Source of the DNA: SG8-41 sp963802355
Lineage (GTDB): Bacteria; Pseudomonadota; Gammaproteobacteria; Burkholderiales; SG8-41
Length of the DNA stretch: 64,000 nucleotides
Reading direction: 5' to 3'
Assembly (NCBI GenBank): GCA_963802355.1
Contig: CAWDIV010000015.1
Span: 186,001 to 250,000 of the forward strand
Shown one piece after another: positions 48,191-59,536 of the stretch. Numbering within the stretch: the first letter of the stretch is position 1; each line of letters opens with the position of its first letter. The notes beneath the pieces are model-generated. The model did not search any database. It was not told where the DNA came from and saw only the letters and a program-made list of their open reading frames with translations. Both the position numbers and the translations under genes were made by a program.

Positions 48191-48290
48191 TCCGAGTTCT
48201 CCACGGGCAGCCTGCGTCGCCGCCTGGAAACAGCGCCCGCTCATTAACACGTGGTGGGCGCGCATCTGAACCGCATACTCGGGAGCCGCC

Positions 48291-51051
48291 ATGAGCCACA
48301 ATCTGTTCAACTCTCTGCAGGATTTCAAGTACGCCGGCAAGGCCGGGAAGCTCTATTCTCTGCCCGCTTTGGAGCAGGCCGGGCTGGGCAAGATATCGCG
48401 TCTGCCGGTGAGCCTGCGCATCGTGCTCGAGACTGCGCTGCGTAACTTCGATGGGAAGAAGATCACCGAAGACCACCTGCGCACGCTGGCCGGCTGGAAA
48501 CCGAAGGGGGAACGCGTCCAGGAAGTGCCGTTCGTCGTCGCGCGCGTGCTGCTGCAGGACATGACCGGCGTGCCGCTCGTCGTGGACTTCGCCGCGATGC
48601 GCGAGGCGGCAAAGGCGATGGGCAAGGATCCCGATATCATCGAGCCGATCGTGCCGGGCCATCTCATCATGGACCATTCGGTGCAGATCGACCATTACGG
48701 CTCACCCGACGCACTCAAGAAGAACATGGAGATCGAATTCAAGCGCAACCGCGAGCGCTACGAGTTCCTGAAGTGGAGTGCGCAGGCGTTCAAGACCTTC
48801 CACATCATTCCGCCCGGCAACGGTATCTGCCACCAGGTGAACCTCGAATACGTGTCGCAGCTCGTGTGGCGTAAGGACGAGATGTTCTATTTCGACAGCC
48901 TCGTCGGCATCGATTCGCACACGACCATGGTCAACGGGCTCGGCGTGCTGGGCTGGGGCGTGGGCGGCATCGAGGCGGAAGCCTCCATGCTCGGCCAGCC
49001 GATGTATTTCCTCGAGCCAGACGTGGTCGGCGTGCACTTGACGGGCAGGCTCTCCGAAGGGGTCACCGCGACCGATCTCGTGCTTGCCATCGTCAGGTTG
49101 CTGCGGGAAAAGAAGGTGGTCGGCAAGTTCGTCGAGTTCTTCGGAGACGGCGCGTCGTCGCTGACGGTTCCCGACCGCGCCACCATCGGCAACATGTCGC
49201 CCGAGTACGGCGCGACCTGCGGTTTCTTCCCGGTGGACGATGCGTCCTGCGAGTTCCTGAAAATGACCGGGCGCGGCGATATCGTGCCCGCGGTCAGGGC
49301 TTACTACGAGGCGCAGGGCATGTTCGGCATGCCGAAGCCGGGGCAGCTCGACTATACCGACGTCGTAGAGCTCGATCTCGCCTCCGTGAAGCCCGCGGTT
49401 TCCGGCCCGCGCCGCCCGCACGACCATATCGAGCTGCCGAAGTTGAAGGCACGCTTCAGCGAGCTCATGGGCAAGCCGATTACCGACGGCGGCTATGGCA
49501 AGTCGGCCGACGACATCCCTCATATGTGTCCGCAGAGCCCCGAGTACGACAAACCTGCGGGAGGCTACGGGAAGGCTGAAGAGCCCGCCAAGAACCGCTT
49601 CCCCACCGGCAATGAAGGCATCGACGTCGGACATGGCGACGTGCTGATCTCGGCCATCACCTCTTGCACCAATACGTCCAACCCGGGCGTGTTGCTCGGC
49701 GCGGGCCTCCTCGCGAAGAAGGCCGCGGAAAAAGGCCTGAAGCCCCATCCGCGCGTTAAAACTTCCCTGGCGCCAGGCTCGCGCGCGGTGACCGCCTATC
49801 TGGAAAACGCGGGCCTGCATGCCCTATCTCAACCAGCTCGGCTATTTCCTCTCCGGCTATGGCTGCACGACGTGCATCGGCAATTCCGGCCCGATCGACG
49901 CCAAGATCGAGGAAACGGTCAACAAGAACGATCTCGTGGCGGCGGCCGTGCTCTCCGGCAACCGCAATTTCGAGGCGCGCATCCACCAGGCGATCAGGGC
50001 CAATTTCCTGATGAGCCCGCCGCTCGTCGTAGCGTTCGGGCTGGCCGGAACCGTCAACATCGACATGTCCAAGGACCCCCTCGGCACCGGCAAGGACGGC
50101 AAGCCGGTTTATCTCAAGGACATCTGGCCGAGCCAGAAGGAAATCGGCGATGTCATGAAGTACGCGACCGATCCCGAGATGTACAAGAAAGTGTTCTCGG
50201 CGTTCAAGGAAGGCAATCCGATGTGGGACGAGATCCCCGCAGCGGTCGGCGCCACTTACCAGTGGGACGAGAAGTCCACCTACGTGCGGCTCCCACCCTA
50301 TTTCGACGGCTTCACCATGAAGCCCGGCAAGGCATCCGACGTGAAGGGCGCGCGCATCCTCGGCATCTTCGGCGATGCGATCACGACGGACCACATCAGC
50401 CCCGCGGGCGGCATCCGTGCCACCTCGCCGGCCGGCAAGTACCTTCAGGAGCACGGGGTCGCCATCGCTGACTTCAACACCTACGGGGCGCGTCGCGGCA
50501 ACCATGAAGTCATGATGCGCGGCACCTTCGCCAATATCCGGATCAAGAACCTGATGCTGCCCGGCACCGAGGGCGGAGTTACGATCCATTATCCTTCGGG
50601 CGAGCAGACCAGCATCTACGAAGCGGCGATGCGCTACCAGAAGGAAGGCGTGCCCAACGTCGTCTTCGGGGGCGACGAATACGGCCAGGGCTCTTCACGC
50701 GACTGGGCGGCCAAGGGGCCGCAGCTACTCGGCACGAAGGCCGTCATCGTCAGGAACTTCGAGCGGATCCATCGGGCGAACCTCGTGTTCATGGGCGTGC
50801 TGCCGCTGCAGTTCAAGGACGGCGCCAGCGCGCAGTCGCTGAAGATAGACGGCAGCGAGACCATAGACCTGCTGGGCATCGCCAACGGCATCAAGCCGAT
50901 GCAGGACATGACCATGGTGATTCACCGCAAGAATGGCCAGACCGACAAGGTCCCGCTGCTCCTGCGCATCGACACGCCGATCGAAGTCGATTACTACCAG
51001 CACGGCGGAATCCTGCCCTATGTCCTGCGCGAGCTGATCGCAGCCGCCTGA
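48291..51051 (+). CDS. acnA: Aconitate hydratase A, one frameshift
   Basis: [4Fe-4S] hydrolyase for citrate/isocitrate and possibly 2-methylisocitrate. ATG with GGAG seven bases upstream. Blocks: VPLVVDFAAMREAAK, GICHQVNLEYVSQLV, DSLVGIDSHTTMVNGLGVLGWGVGGIEAE, AITSCTNTSNP (cluster Cys), GYGCTTCIGNSGP (two cluster Cys), FGDAITTDHISPAG, YGQGSSRDWAAKG (Arg/Ser substrate site). An extra C at about 49818 (CTGCATG where CTGATG is expected) breaks the frame; corrected length about 919 residues, usual for AcnA. Ends at an intrinsic terminator. Confidence 0.95.
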
Positions 51052-51093
51052 GGAAGTCTTGCCGGCACCTTACCGGGGGCTGGTAATTGCACG

Positions 51094-51126
51094 GGCCGGC
51101 GCCCACAAGGCGCCGGCCTGTTTTTT
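51094..51126 (+). terminator. Intrinsic terminator of acnA
   Basis: Perfect 10-bp stem GGCCGGCGCC with GGCGCCGGCC, loop CACAA, then TG and six T. Confidence 0.93.
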
Positions 51127-51262
51127 GTACCCCAGGGCGGCGGGATCGCGGCTGGATTGAGTCTCCTACCGTTCTCCTCAGCCGAACATCTTCTGGCTAC
51201 GCGTACGTTCCCTGCGGCGCGCTGCGAGCGTGAGTAGGATACTCTAGAGCCTGGGAGGAATC

Positions 51263-52273
51263 ATGGGCGCGTCGAGACGGGACTTCCTGAGGGTGCTTGC
51301 TGCCGGGGTCGCGGGCATGGGGTTGAATCGCACGGGCTTTGCGGCAGCCGGGCCGCCTCCCGAGACGACCAGGCTTCGATTGGGCAAGCAGCCGAGCATC
51401 TGCGTCGCCCCGCAATACGTTGCCGAGGAACTATTGCGTGCGGAGGGTTTCACTCACATCCAGTACGTGGGCGAGGGCGTTTCCAGCACAGGCCTGATGG
51501 GCGCACAGGCAATGGGCGCCGGCCAGCTCGATATCAGCATGAATTTCGCCGCACCACTGGTGATGGCGCTCGACCAGGGCGTGCCGATCCTGCTTCTCGG
51601 CGGAGTGCACGTGGGCTGCTTCGAGCTGTTCGGCACCGAGCGCGTACGCACCATCAAGGACCTCAAGGGTAAGACGGTCGCGATTCTGTCAAAGGGGTCT
51701 CCCAGTCACATCTTCCTCGCAAGCATTGCGACATCGGTCGGACTTGATCCGAACCGCGATATCAACTGGGTCTATCATTTCCCGGCAGAAGGCAAGCGAC
51801 TGCTCGCAGAAGGGAAGATCGACGCTTACCTCGGCTTCCCGCCCGACCCGCAGGAGCTGCGCGCCGCGAAGGTTGGGCACGTCCTGCTCAACAGCGCCGT
51901 CGACCGGCCATGGTCGCAGGACTTCTGCTGCCTCGTCGCGGCGAACAAGGAGTTCGTGCGCAAGCACCCGGTCGCCGCGAAGCGCGCGATGCGCGCGATA
52001 CTCAAAGCGAGCGAGCTGTGCGCGTCCGATCCGGATCTCGGAACGAAAGCTTATCTCGCCCAGGGCTACAAGACGAGTCCCGAATATGCGCGGCAGGCTA
52101 TGCGCGAGCTGCCCTACGGCAAATGGCGCGATTACAACCCCGAGGAAACCGTCCGTTTCTACGCGCTGCGTCTGCGCGAAGCGGACATGGTGAAGGCCTC
52201 GCCGCAAAAACTCATCGCGCAGGGTACCGACTGGCGCATCCTCGGGGAGCTCAAGAAGGAGATGAAGTCATGA
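51263..52273 (+). CDS. Tat-exported NMT1/SsuA-like substrate-binding protein
   Basis: 336 residues. MGASRRDFLRVLAAGVAGMG carries a twin-arginine signal (SRRDFLR). The mature part is a type II periplasmic binding protein of the nitrate/sulfonate/taurine or thiamine-precursor class: APQYVAEELLRAEGFTHIQYV, AGQLDISMNFAAPLVMALDQG, TIKDLKGKTVAILSKGS. ATG preceded by GGGAGGAATC. No ABC permease or ATPase follows; instead a paralogue overlaps its stop by four bases. No frameshift. Confidence 0.85.
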   Translation: MGASRRDFLRVLAAGVAGMGLNRTGFAAAGPPPETTRLRLGKQPSICVAPQYVAEELLRAEGFTHIQYVGEGVSSTGLMGAQAMGAGQLDISMNFAAPLVMALDQGVPILLLGGVHVGCFELFGTERVRTIKDLKGKTVAILSKGSPSHIFLASIATSVGLDPNRDINWVYHFPAEGKRLLAEGKIDAYLGFPPDPQELRAAKVGHVLLNSAVDRPWSQDFCCLVAANKEFVRKHPVAAKRAMRAILKASELCASDPDLGTKAYLAQGYKTSPEYARQAMRELPYGKWRDYNPEETVRFYALRLREADMVKASPQKLIAQGTDWRILGELKKEMKS

Positions 52274-53252
52274 TCGACCGCCGCAATTTCCTGCGCGCGG
52301 CAGGCGCATTAGGAATGGCGGGTGTTGTGCCTGCGATCGCCGCGGAAGCACGGCCGGAAACCACCCGTATCAGAATCGCCCGAGCGGCTGCCATCTGCTT
52401 CGCACCGCTCTACGTCGCCGGCGAAGGCTTGCTGCAGGGGGAAGGCTTTTCGGACGTTTCATACGTGCAAGGCAGCGCGGGCGTAAGACCGATCGTCGAT
52501 GGGACGGCCGATTTCGGTGCGAGCGACATTTCCGGCGTGCTGGTGAATCTGGACAAGAGCCAGAATTTCGTCGTTCTCGGCGGTTTGCACGCGGGCTGCT
52601 ACGAGCTCTTCACCAGCGGCGACGTCAAGCGCATCGGCGATCTCAAAGGCAAGAAGATCGCCATTCCCGGCATGCATACCGGGCGCCACCTGACGATGAC
52701 CGCGATGCTCGCCCATGTCGGCGTCAACGCAAATAAGGACGTCAATGGGTCACCCATCCGGCGGCGGAATCGATGCGGCTGCTGGCCGAGGGCAAAGTCG
52801 ATGCCTATCTCGGTTTTCCCCCTGAGCCACAGGAGTTGCGAGCAAAAAAAATAGGCCGCCTGATCGTCAGCATGACCTCCGACCGGCCGTGGTCGGAGCA
52901 CTACTGCTGCGTGATCATCGCGCGGCGCGAGTATGTAAAATCGAGCCCGGTCGCCACCAAACGTGCCCTGCGTGCCATCCTCAAGGCGGCCGCGATCTGC
53001 ACCAGGGAACCGGAACGCGCGACGCGTATGCTCACCGAGCGTAAACTGACCGACAAGTATGATTATGCGTTGCAGATGATGAAAGAGCTGCAATTCTCGC
53101 GCTGGCGCGACTACGACCCAACCGCAAGCCTGCGCTTTTATGCGCTGCGGCTGCACGAAGCGGGGATGATCCGGACGACGCCGCAGAAACTCATCGCGCA
53201 AGGAAGCGACTTTCGCTTCATCGAGGAGCTGAAGAGGGAGTTGAAGGCGTGA
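52270..53252 (+). CDS. Second Tat-exported substrate-binding protein, one frameshift
   Basis: Paralogue of the previous gene (shared APLYVAGEGLLQGEGFSDVSYV, GDLKGKKIAIPGM, RLLAEGKVDAYLGFPPEPQELRA, KLIAQGSDFRFIEELKRELKA). MIDRRNFLRAAGALGMAGV is again a twin-arginine signal. Start ATG overlaps the upstream stop as ATGA, implying coupling. A missing T near 52748 (NWVTHPAAES expected) breaks it. About 327 residues. The pair arose by tandem duplication and has diverged in the binding loops. Confidence 0.87.
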
Positions 53253-53259
53253 TCAGCGC

Positions 53260-53845
53260 ATGCGAGCGGGGCACTGTCCCGCTTACTGCTTCGCACTGCT
53301 CGCCGCGTGCGCCGTGACGCCTGGGGACACGTGTCGAAAGGCGACCGGCCGGCTGCCGACGGTCGGTCCGGCGCCCGCATTCGCGCTCACCGACCAATCG
53401 GGCAAGCGCGTCGCGCTCGCCGACCTGCCGGCAAGGTGCTCGCGGTGACCTTCATCTACGCCACCTGCAAGGACACCTGTCCGATCCTCACCGCGAAGAT
53501 GGCGACGATCCAGCGCAAGCTCGGCGCTGACTTCGGTCCACGCGTGCGTTTCGCGTCGATCACCGTCGAGCCCGAGATCGACACGCCCGCGGTGCTCAAG
53601 GCGTACGCCGAGAAGCATGGCGCCGACGTTGCCGGCTGGAGCTTTCTCACCGGACCCGAGCGAGGAGATCCAGGAGGTGGTGCGCCGCTACGGCGCATTC
53701 GCGAAGCGCAACAAAGCCCGGCGACGTCGACCATCTGTTCCTCACCTCGCTGATCGACCGCAAGGGCATGCTGCGCGTGCAGTACCTCGGCTATCGCTTC
53801 GATCCCGGACGAAATGCAGAGGGACCTGCGCGCCCTGCTGCGCGA

Positions 53846-53849
<4 letters not shown>
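53260..53849 (+). CDS. SCO1/SenC family copper chaperone, frameshifted
   Basis: Thioredoxin-fold protein that delivers copper to cytochrome oxidase or keeps its cysteines reduced. Lipoprotein-like or signal N-terminus; PAFALTDQSGKRVALADL; then VTFIYATCKDTCPILTAKM with the metal-binding CxxxC; SITVEPEIDTPAVLKAYAEKH; VDHLFLTSLIDRKGMLRVQYLGYRFDP with the metal His. About 195 residues. Indels near 53437, 53662, 53720 and 53805. Its stop overlaps the GTG start of the kinase, so the two may be co-expressed. Confidence 0.88.
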
Positions 53850-55379
<1,530 letters not shown>

Positions 55380-55383
55380 GCTA

Positions 55384-55565
55384 TTACGACCTCCCGCCAG
55401 CAGCCCTTGCTCTCGCGCATGTGCGCGGCACGGTTGATTGGTGCAGAGCGCGAAAGCCGCGTGCGCCCGGCTGATCCACTTACTGAGGGGCATCCCCTCG
55501 GCGCGCGCCGCCGCCCGCGCCTTCGCTTCCGTTTCGCTATCCAGATAAATAGTCACCTGGCCCAT
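55384..55565 (-). pseudogene. RHH (CopG-type) antitoxin, frameshifted and without toxin
   Basis: ATG with GGAGGGAGC upstream, then MGQVTIYLDSETEAKARAA and a basic helix (SKWISRA): the ribbon-helix-helix DNA-binding fold of VapB/CopG-like antitoxins. After about 34 residues the frame is lost, although pieces reading HMRESKGCWREV in another frame recall the C-terminal HVRELAGAW pattern of this family. A PIN or similar toxin should follow on the minus strand, but the kinase gene ends only 5 bp away, so the toxin is gone. Confidence 0.65.
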
Positions 55566-55681
55566 GCTGCTCCCTCCGACGCTTATATGTGGAAGTATAT
55601 GTTGTCGGAGGCCGTGAGCACAAGTGGGCGCCCCATCATCGGTATAGGGGACGCGCACGAATGGCACCACCATGATTCCCC

Positions 55682-55687
55682 TATAAT
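55682..55687 (+). promoter_or_regulatory. -10 box, possible leaderless start of the FAD oxidase
   Basis: TATAAT ends seven bases before the ATG at 55694. A transcript starting at the usual distance would begin at or next to the start codon. No -35 consensus and no Shine-Dalgarno are seen. Confidence 0.5.
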
Positions 55688-55693
55688 CGCCGC

Positions 55694-57154
55694 ATGACAA
55701 GCTCCGTCCGGCCCACCGCCTCCGGTTCAGCCTCCCTCCTCGACCGGCTCCACGCCGCCGTCGGAGCACAGGGGCTGATCACCGATGCGCGCGACATGGA
55801 ACCCTACGTCGTGGATTGGCGCGGAACTATCGCGGCGCCACACTGCCGATAGTGCGGCCCTGGCAGCACCGCCGAGGTCGCCGCGGTGGTGAAGATTTGC
55901 GCCGAACTCGGATACCGGCGTCGTGCCCCAGGGCGGTAACACCGGCATGTCCGGCGGGGCCACCCCGTCCGCCGCCGGCGATCGAGATCGTGCTCCATCT
56001 CGGGCGCATGGATCGCATCCGCGGCCTCGATCGCTTGAACAACACGATCACCGTTCAAGCCGGCTGCATCCTCGCGAATATCCAGAGCGCGGCAGCTCGA
56101 GGCCGACCGGCTTTTTCCCCTGAGCCTGGGCGCGGAAGGCAGCTGCCAGATCGGGGGCAACCTCGCGACCAATGCCGGCGGCGTGAACGTCCTGCGCTAC
56201 GGCAACGCCCGCGATCTGGCGCTCGGCCTCGAAGTAGTACTGGCCGACGGAGCGTATGGAACGGGCTTGCGAGGCCTGCGCAAAGACAACACCGGCTACG
56301 ATCTCAAGCAGCTGTTCATCGGCTCCGAAGGCACGCTGGGCGTTATCACGGCGCGGTGTTGAAGCTCTTCCCGCGCCCGCGCGCCCAAGTCACGGCGTTC
56401 GTCGGCGTGTCGGAGTCCGGCGTCCGCGGTGGAGCTGCTGGCGCGGCTCCGTGCCGCCTGCGGCGAGCGCATCGCAGCTTTCGAGTTGATTTCGCGGCCG
56501 TGCGTCGACCTGCTTCTCAAGCATATCCCCGACACGCGCGATCCTTTGCCGGAGGTCTATCCGTGGTACGTGCTGACCGAATTGACCGATACCACGGATA
56601 CCGTTTCGCTCCGCAGCGATTTCGAGCGTGCGGTGAGCGCCGCGGTCGAAGCGAATCTCGTGCGCGACGCAATCATCGCGGAAAGCACGGCGCAGTCACA
56701 CGCGTTATGGCGTATGCGCGAGTCCATCCCGGAGGCGTCGAAGGCGGAAGGTCTCCTCTACCGGCACGACGTATCGATTCCCGCAAGCCGTATCCCGGAT
56801 TTCATAGTCGCCGCCGGCGCCGCGCTGGAACGCGCCTACCCGGGAGTGCGGGTCATCTGCTTTGGCCATCTCGGCGACGGCAACCTGCATTACAACTGCT
56901 TCGTTCCCGGCCGCAGCCGCGCGGATCCGGCAGCGCACGAGGCCACCGACGTCAATCAAGTGGTGCACGAGGTCGTGCGCGATTTCGACGGCAGCTTCAG
57001 CGCCGAGCACGGCATCGGACAGGCCAAGCGCAGCGCGCTCGCGCAGCACAAGACGGCACTGGAACTCGAGCTGATGCGCATGATCAAACGGACTCTCGAT
57101 CCGCGCAATATATTGAATCCAGGGAAGGTGCTACCAGATGATGTGCGATATTGA
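55694..57154 (+). CDS. FAD-binding oxidase (GlcD / D-2-hydroxyglutarate dehydrogenase-like), frameshifted
   Basis: About 480 residues. PCMH-type FAD domain: VVPQGGNTGMSGG (pyrophosphate loop), MDRIRGLDRLNNTITVQAGCILANIQ, LRKDNTGYDLKQLFIGSEGTLGVIT. FAD-oxidase C domain: FGHLGDGNLHYNCFVPG (metal His), SFSAEHGIGQAKR and DPRNILNPGKVLPD. Oxidises a D-2-hydroxyacid (lactate, 2-hydroxyglutarate or glycolate). Indels cluster at 55825-56440 (about seven); the second half is clean. A nested inverted repeat covers its stop codon. Confidence 0.9.
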
Positions 57155-57178
57155 CAGATCATCGCACGCACCTTCCCT
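57121..57178. terminator. Nested hairpin over the FAD oxidase stop
   Basis: Outer arms AGGGAAGGTG (57121) and CACCTTCCCT (57169), inner arms GTGCGAT and ATCGCAC. Lacks a T-run, so either a weak terminator or an mRNA-stabilising hairpin. Confidence 0.45.
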
Positions 57179-57399
57179 TGTTGAGGACGGACCGCAATCA
57201 ACGGGACTGCGCTACTGCGTCAATGCCGCATACTCTCAAGTTCGATGGAAGAAAGTGAAAGCTAGATTAAGCCGAACAATTAAGGCGGCAGTAGAATGGC
57301 TGACGTTCATTCGACCCGCGCAAGAGCTGAGGAGAAACAACATTCTTCGCAAGTTAGTCGGTGCCGGGCTCAATCGACTTCGCGATCCCTATCGTTCCA

Positions 57400-57445
57400 G
57401 GGGTGTCAAAGGAACCCTAAACTCTAAGAGGGTTCCTGACACCCC
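57400..57445. repeat. Dispersed hairpin repeat GGTGTCAGGAACC, copy 2
   Basis: Arms GGGGTGTCA(AA)GGAACCC and GGGTTCCTGACACCCC around TAAACTCTAAGA. Same arms and loop text as the copy at 39735-39771; the left arm has two extra A. Confidence 0.85.
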
Positions 57446-57513
57446 TTACGCTCGGTCAAGTCGCAATAAACTATTTATGAATTGACCTCTCCTTAACGCT
57501 CGCTGCTCACCGT

Positions 57514-57519
57514 TATAAT
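57514..57519 (+). promoter_or_regulatory. -10 box upstream of yciB
   Basis: Perfect TATAAT, eight bases before the yciB ATG, with no Shine-Dalgarno between. Suggests a leaderless transcript like that of the FAD oxidase gene. Confidence 0.5.
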
Positions 57520-57527
57520 ACGCGCCC

Positions 57528-58068
57528 ATGAAATTCCTGTTCGACATCTTTCCCGTCATATTGTTTTTCATCGCCTGGAGTTTCTACGACATCTTCGTCG
57601 CGACGGCGGTCGCTATCGCGGCGACCGTCGCGCAGGTGGCATGGTCGTGGGTGCGTCACCGGAAAGTGGACAAAATGCTGTGGATGACCCTCGCGATCAT
57701 GGTGGTGTTCGGCGGCGCGACGCTCGTCTTCCGCTGATCCCACATTCATCAAGGTCAAGCCCACCGTCCTCTACTGGGCGTTTGCGGCGGTGCTGGTGGG
57801 CGCGCAGGCTCTTTTCGGGAAGAACCTGATACGCACCATGATGGAAAAGCAGATCAGCGTCCCCGACGCGGTCTGGTGGAGGCTGAACGCGAGCTGGGTC
57901 GGATTCTTCGTGGCGATGGGCATACTCAATCTCTACGTCGTGTACACGTTCTCGGAGGCGATCTGGGTCAAGTTCAAATTGTTCGGTGGCATCGGCCTGA
58001 TGCTGCTGTTCGTTCTGGCGCAGGCATTGATGCTTGCCCGCTACGTGGAGGACAAGGGACCCGAGTGA
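57528..58068 (+). CDS. yciB: Inner membrane-spanning protein YciB (septation protein A), one frameshift
   Basis: About 179 residues with five membrane helices. MKFLFDIFPVILFFIAWSFYDIFVATAVAI is the conserved start; after an extra T near 57737 the frame resumes at PTFIKVKPTVLYWAFAAVLVG and FGKNLIRTMM. Implicated in cell-envelope and septum formation. First gene of yciB-YciI-BolA; its stop overlaps the next ATG by one base. Confidence 0.93.
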
Positions 58069-58370
58069 TGCTCTACGTGATCATCGGCGAGAACGCGCCC
58101 GGATCGCAGGAGCAGCGGCTCGCCGCGCGGAAAGCGCACGTGCAGCGCCTCGACGAATTACAGGAAGCCGGCCGGCTGATTCTTGCCGGTCCCTGCCCTG
58201 CCATCGACAGCCCCGACCCCGGGCCGGCGGGATTCTCCGGCGGCCTGATCGTCGCCGAATTCGATTCGCTGGATGCCGCGAGCGTATGGGCGAATGCGGA
58301 CCCCTACGTCAAGGCGGGCGTCTATCGCCAGGTCACGGTGAAGCCATTTCGCAAGGCCTTTCCCCGATGA
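58068..58370 (+). CDS. YciI family protein
   Basis: 100 residues. MLYVIIGENAPGSQEQRLAARKAHVQRLDELQEAGRLILAGP with the conserved His and the Asp of SPDP/GFSGGLIVAEFDS; ferredoxin-like fold, function poorly defined (a possible small hydrolase). Coupled to yciB (overlapping stop/start) and to the BolA gene (ATGA). Confidence 0.9.
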   Translation: MLYVIIGENAPGSQEQRLAARKAHVQRLDELQEAGRLILAGPCPAIDSPDPGPAGFSGGLIVAEFDSLDAASVWANADPYVKAGVYRQVTVKPFRKAFPR

Positions 58371-58630
58371 GCACTGCGGAACGGATTCAGGTGAAGCTCG
58401 CGGCGCTCGAGCCCGAATCGCTCGAATTGGTCGACGATTCCGCAAGCCACGCCGGGCACGAAGGCGCCAAAAGCGGCGGCGGGCACTATTCACTCGTCAT
58501 CGTGTCCAAGCGGTTTTCCGGAAAACCCATCCAGCAGCGCCACAGGATGGTGTACGATGCGCTTGGGCCGTTGATGCACAAGGAAATTCACGCCCTTGCC
58601 ATCAAGGCGTACGCGCCGGAAGAACTTTGA
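58367..58630 (+). CDS. BolA family protein
   Basis: 87 residues. MSTAERIQVKLAALEPESLELVDDS, GGGHYSLVIVSKRF and QQRHRMVYDALGPLM (invariant His in RHRMVY) are the BolA/IbaG core. Probably binds monothiol glutaredoxin and a [2Fe-2S] cluster. The ATG overlaps the YciI stop by four bases. Confidence 0.92.
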   Translation: MSTAERIQVKLAALEPESLELVDDSASHAGHEGAKSGGGHYSLVIVSKRFSGKPIQQRHRMVYDALGPLMHKEIHALAIKAYAPEEL

Positions 58631-58708
58631 AATTAACGAATGAGGGGATACTCCCTCATGCTCCCGCAGGGAAAAGATACAAACATATTAACGAGAGGGA
58701 AAGGAACC

Positions 58709-59490
58709 ATGAAGACGAGTATTACCAAGGGGCTCGCTGCAGCGCTGATCTGTAGCGCCGCCCTCACTACGGCGCAGGCACAGGGCGTCAAAGTCAACGG
58801 GAAGGAGATTCCGGCGAGCCGCATCGAGGCCATTGTGAAGGTCAGATTGCGCAGGGCAGGCCGGATACGCCGGACCTGCGTAACAACGTCAAGGAAGAGC
58901 TGATCAACCGGGAAATCGTCGCCCAGGAAGCGTTGAAGAAAGGTCTGGACAAACAATCCGAGGTCGCAGTACAGATCGATTTCGCCCGCCAGGAAATTCT
59001 GTTCAATGCCTATCTGCGGGACTACCTGCGCGCCAATCCGATTACGGATGACATGCTGAAGAAGGAATACGAGCGCATCAAGCCGCAACTTCCCGCCAAG
59101 GAGTATCACGCGCGCCATATATTGGTGGACAAGGAAGACGAAGCTAAAGGCCTGATCGCCCAGATCAAGAAGGGCGGCAACTTCGAGAAGCTCGCGGCGG
59201 AAAAATCCAAGGATCAGGGCTCGAAAGTGAAAGGTGGCGACCTCGACTGGTCTCCCGCGGAACGCTACGTCAAGCCCTTCGCCGACGCGCTTGCCAAGCT
59301 CAAGAAGGGACAGATGACCGAGGCCCCGGTGCAGACGCAGTTCGGCTGGCACGTCATCCGGCTCGACGACGAGCGCGCCACGAAGGTTCCGGCTTTCGAG
59401 GAAGCCAAGGGGGAGCTACAGCAGCTCATGCAACGGCAGATGGTTCAGAAGGTCGTAACCGACCTTCGGGCCAAAGCCAAGGTCGAGTAG
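58709..59490 (+). CDS. Periplasmic peptidyl-prolyl isomerase (PpiC/parvulin), one frameshift
   Basis: Signal peptide MKTSITKGLAAALICSAALTTAQA, SurA-like N-terminal helices (VKEELINREIVAQEALKKGLD), then a parvulin domain from about residue 150: EYHARHILVDKEDEAKGLIAQIKKG, FEKLAAEKSKD, GGDLDWSPAERYVKPFADALAKL, TQFGWHVIRLDD. A missing G near 58841 shifts about 20 residues near position 45. About 260 residues. AAGGA upstream of the ATG. Follows the yciB-BolA operon as in other betaproteobacteria. A heptamer array abuts the stop. Confidence 0.92.
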
Positions 59491-59491
59491 C

Positions 59492-59526
59492 GTGACCGAT
59501 GGAGCGTGACTGGTGACTCGTGACTT
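59492..59526. repeat. Heptamer array GTGACTG after ppiC
   Basis: Five in-phase 7-mers GTGACCG, ATGGAGC, GTGACTG, GTGACTC, GTGACTT, starting one base after the stop codon. Same unit family as the array before sucA. Confidence 0.75.
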
Positions 59527-59536
59527 CAAGGGAACT

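Larger units (their letters stand above)
57155..57527. other. Spacer between the FAD oxidase and yciB
   Basis: No convincing gene; one open frame has shadow-like composition. Holds hairpin repeat copy 2 and a -10 box for yciB. Confidence 0.45.

Noticed and set aside
48702..49820. 372-codon minus-strand frame inside acnA
   Set aside because: Antisense shadow of aconitase in high-GC DNA; no conserved motif.
57138..57485. 115-codon frame after the FAD oxidase
   Set aside because: Overlaps the oxidase end, includes the hairpin repeat and has no recognisable domain or ribosome site.
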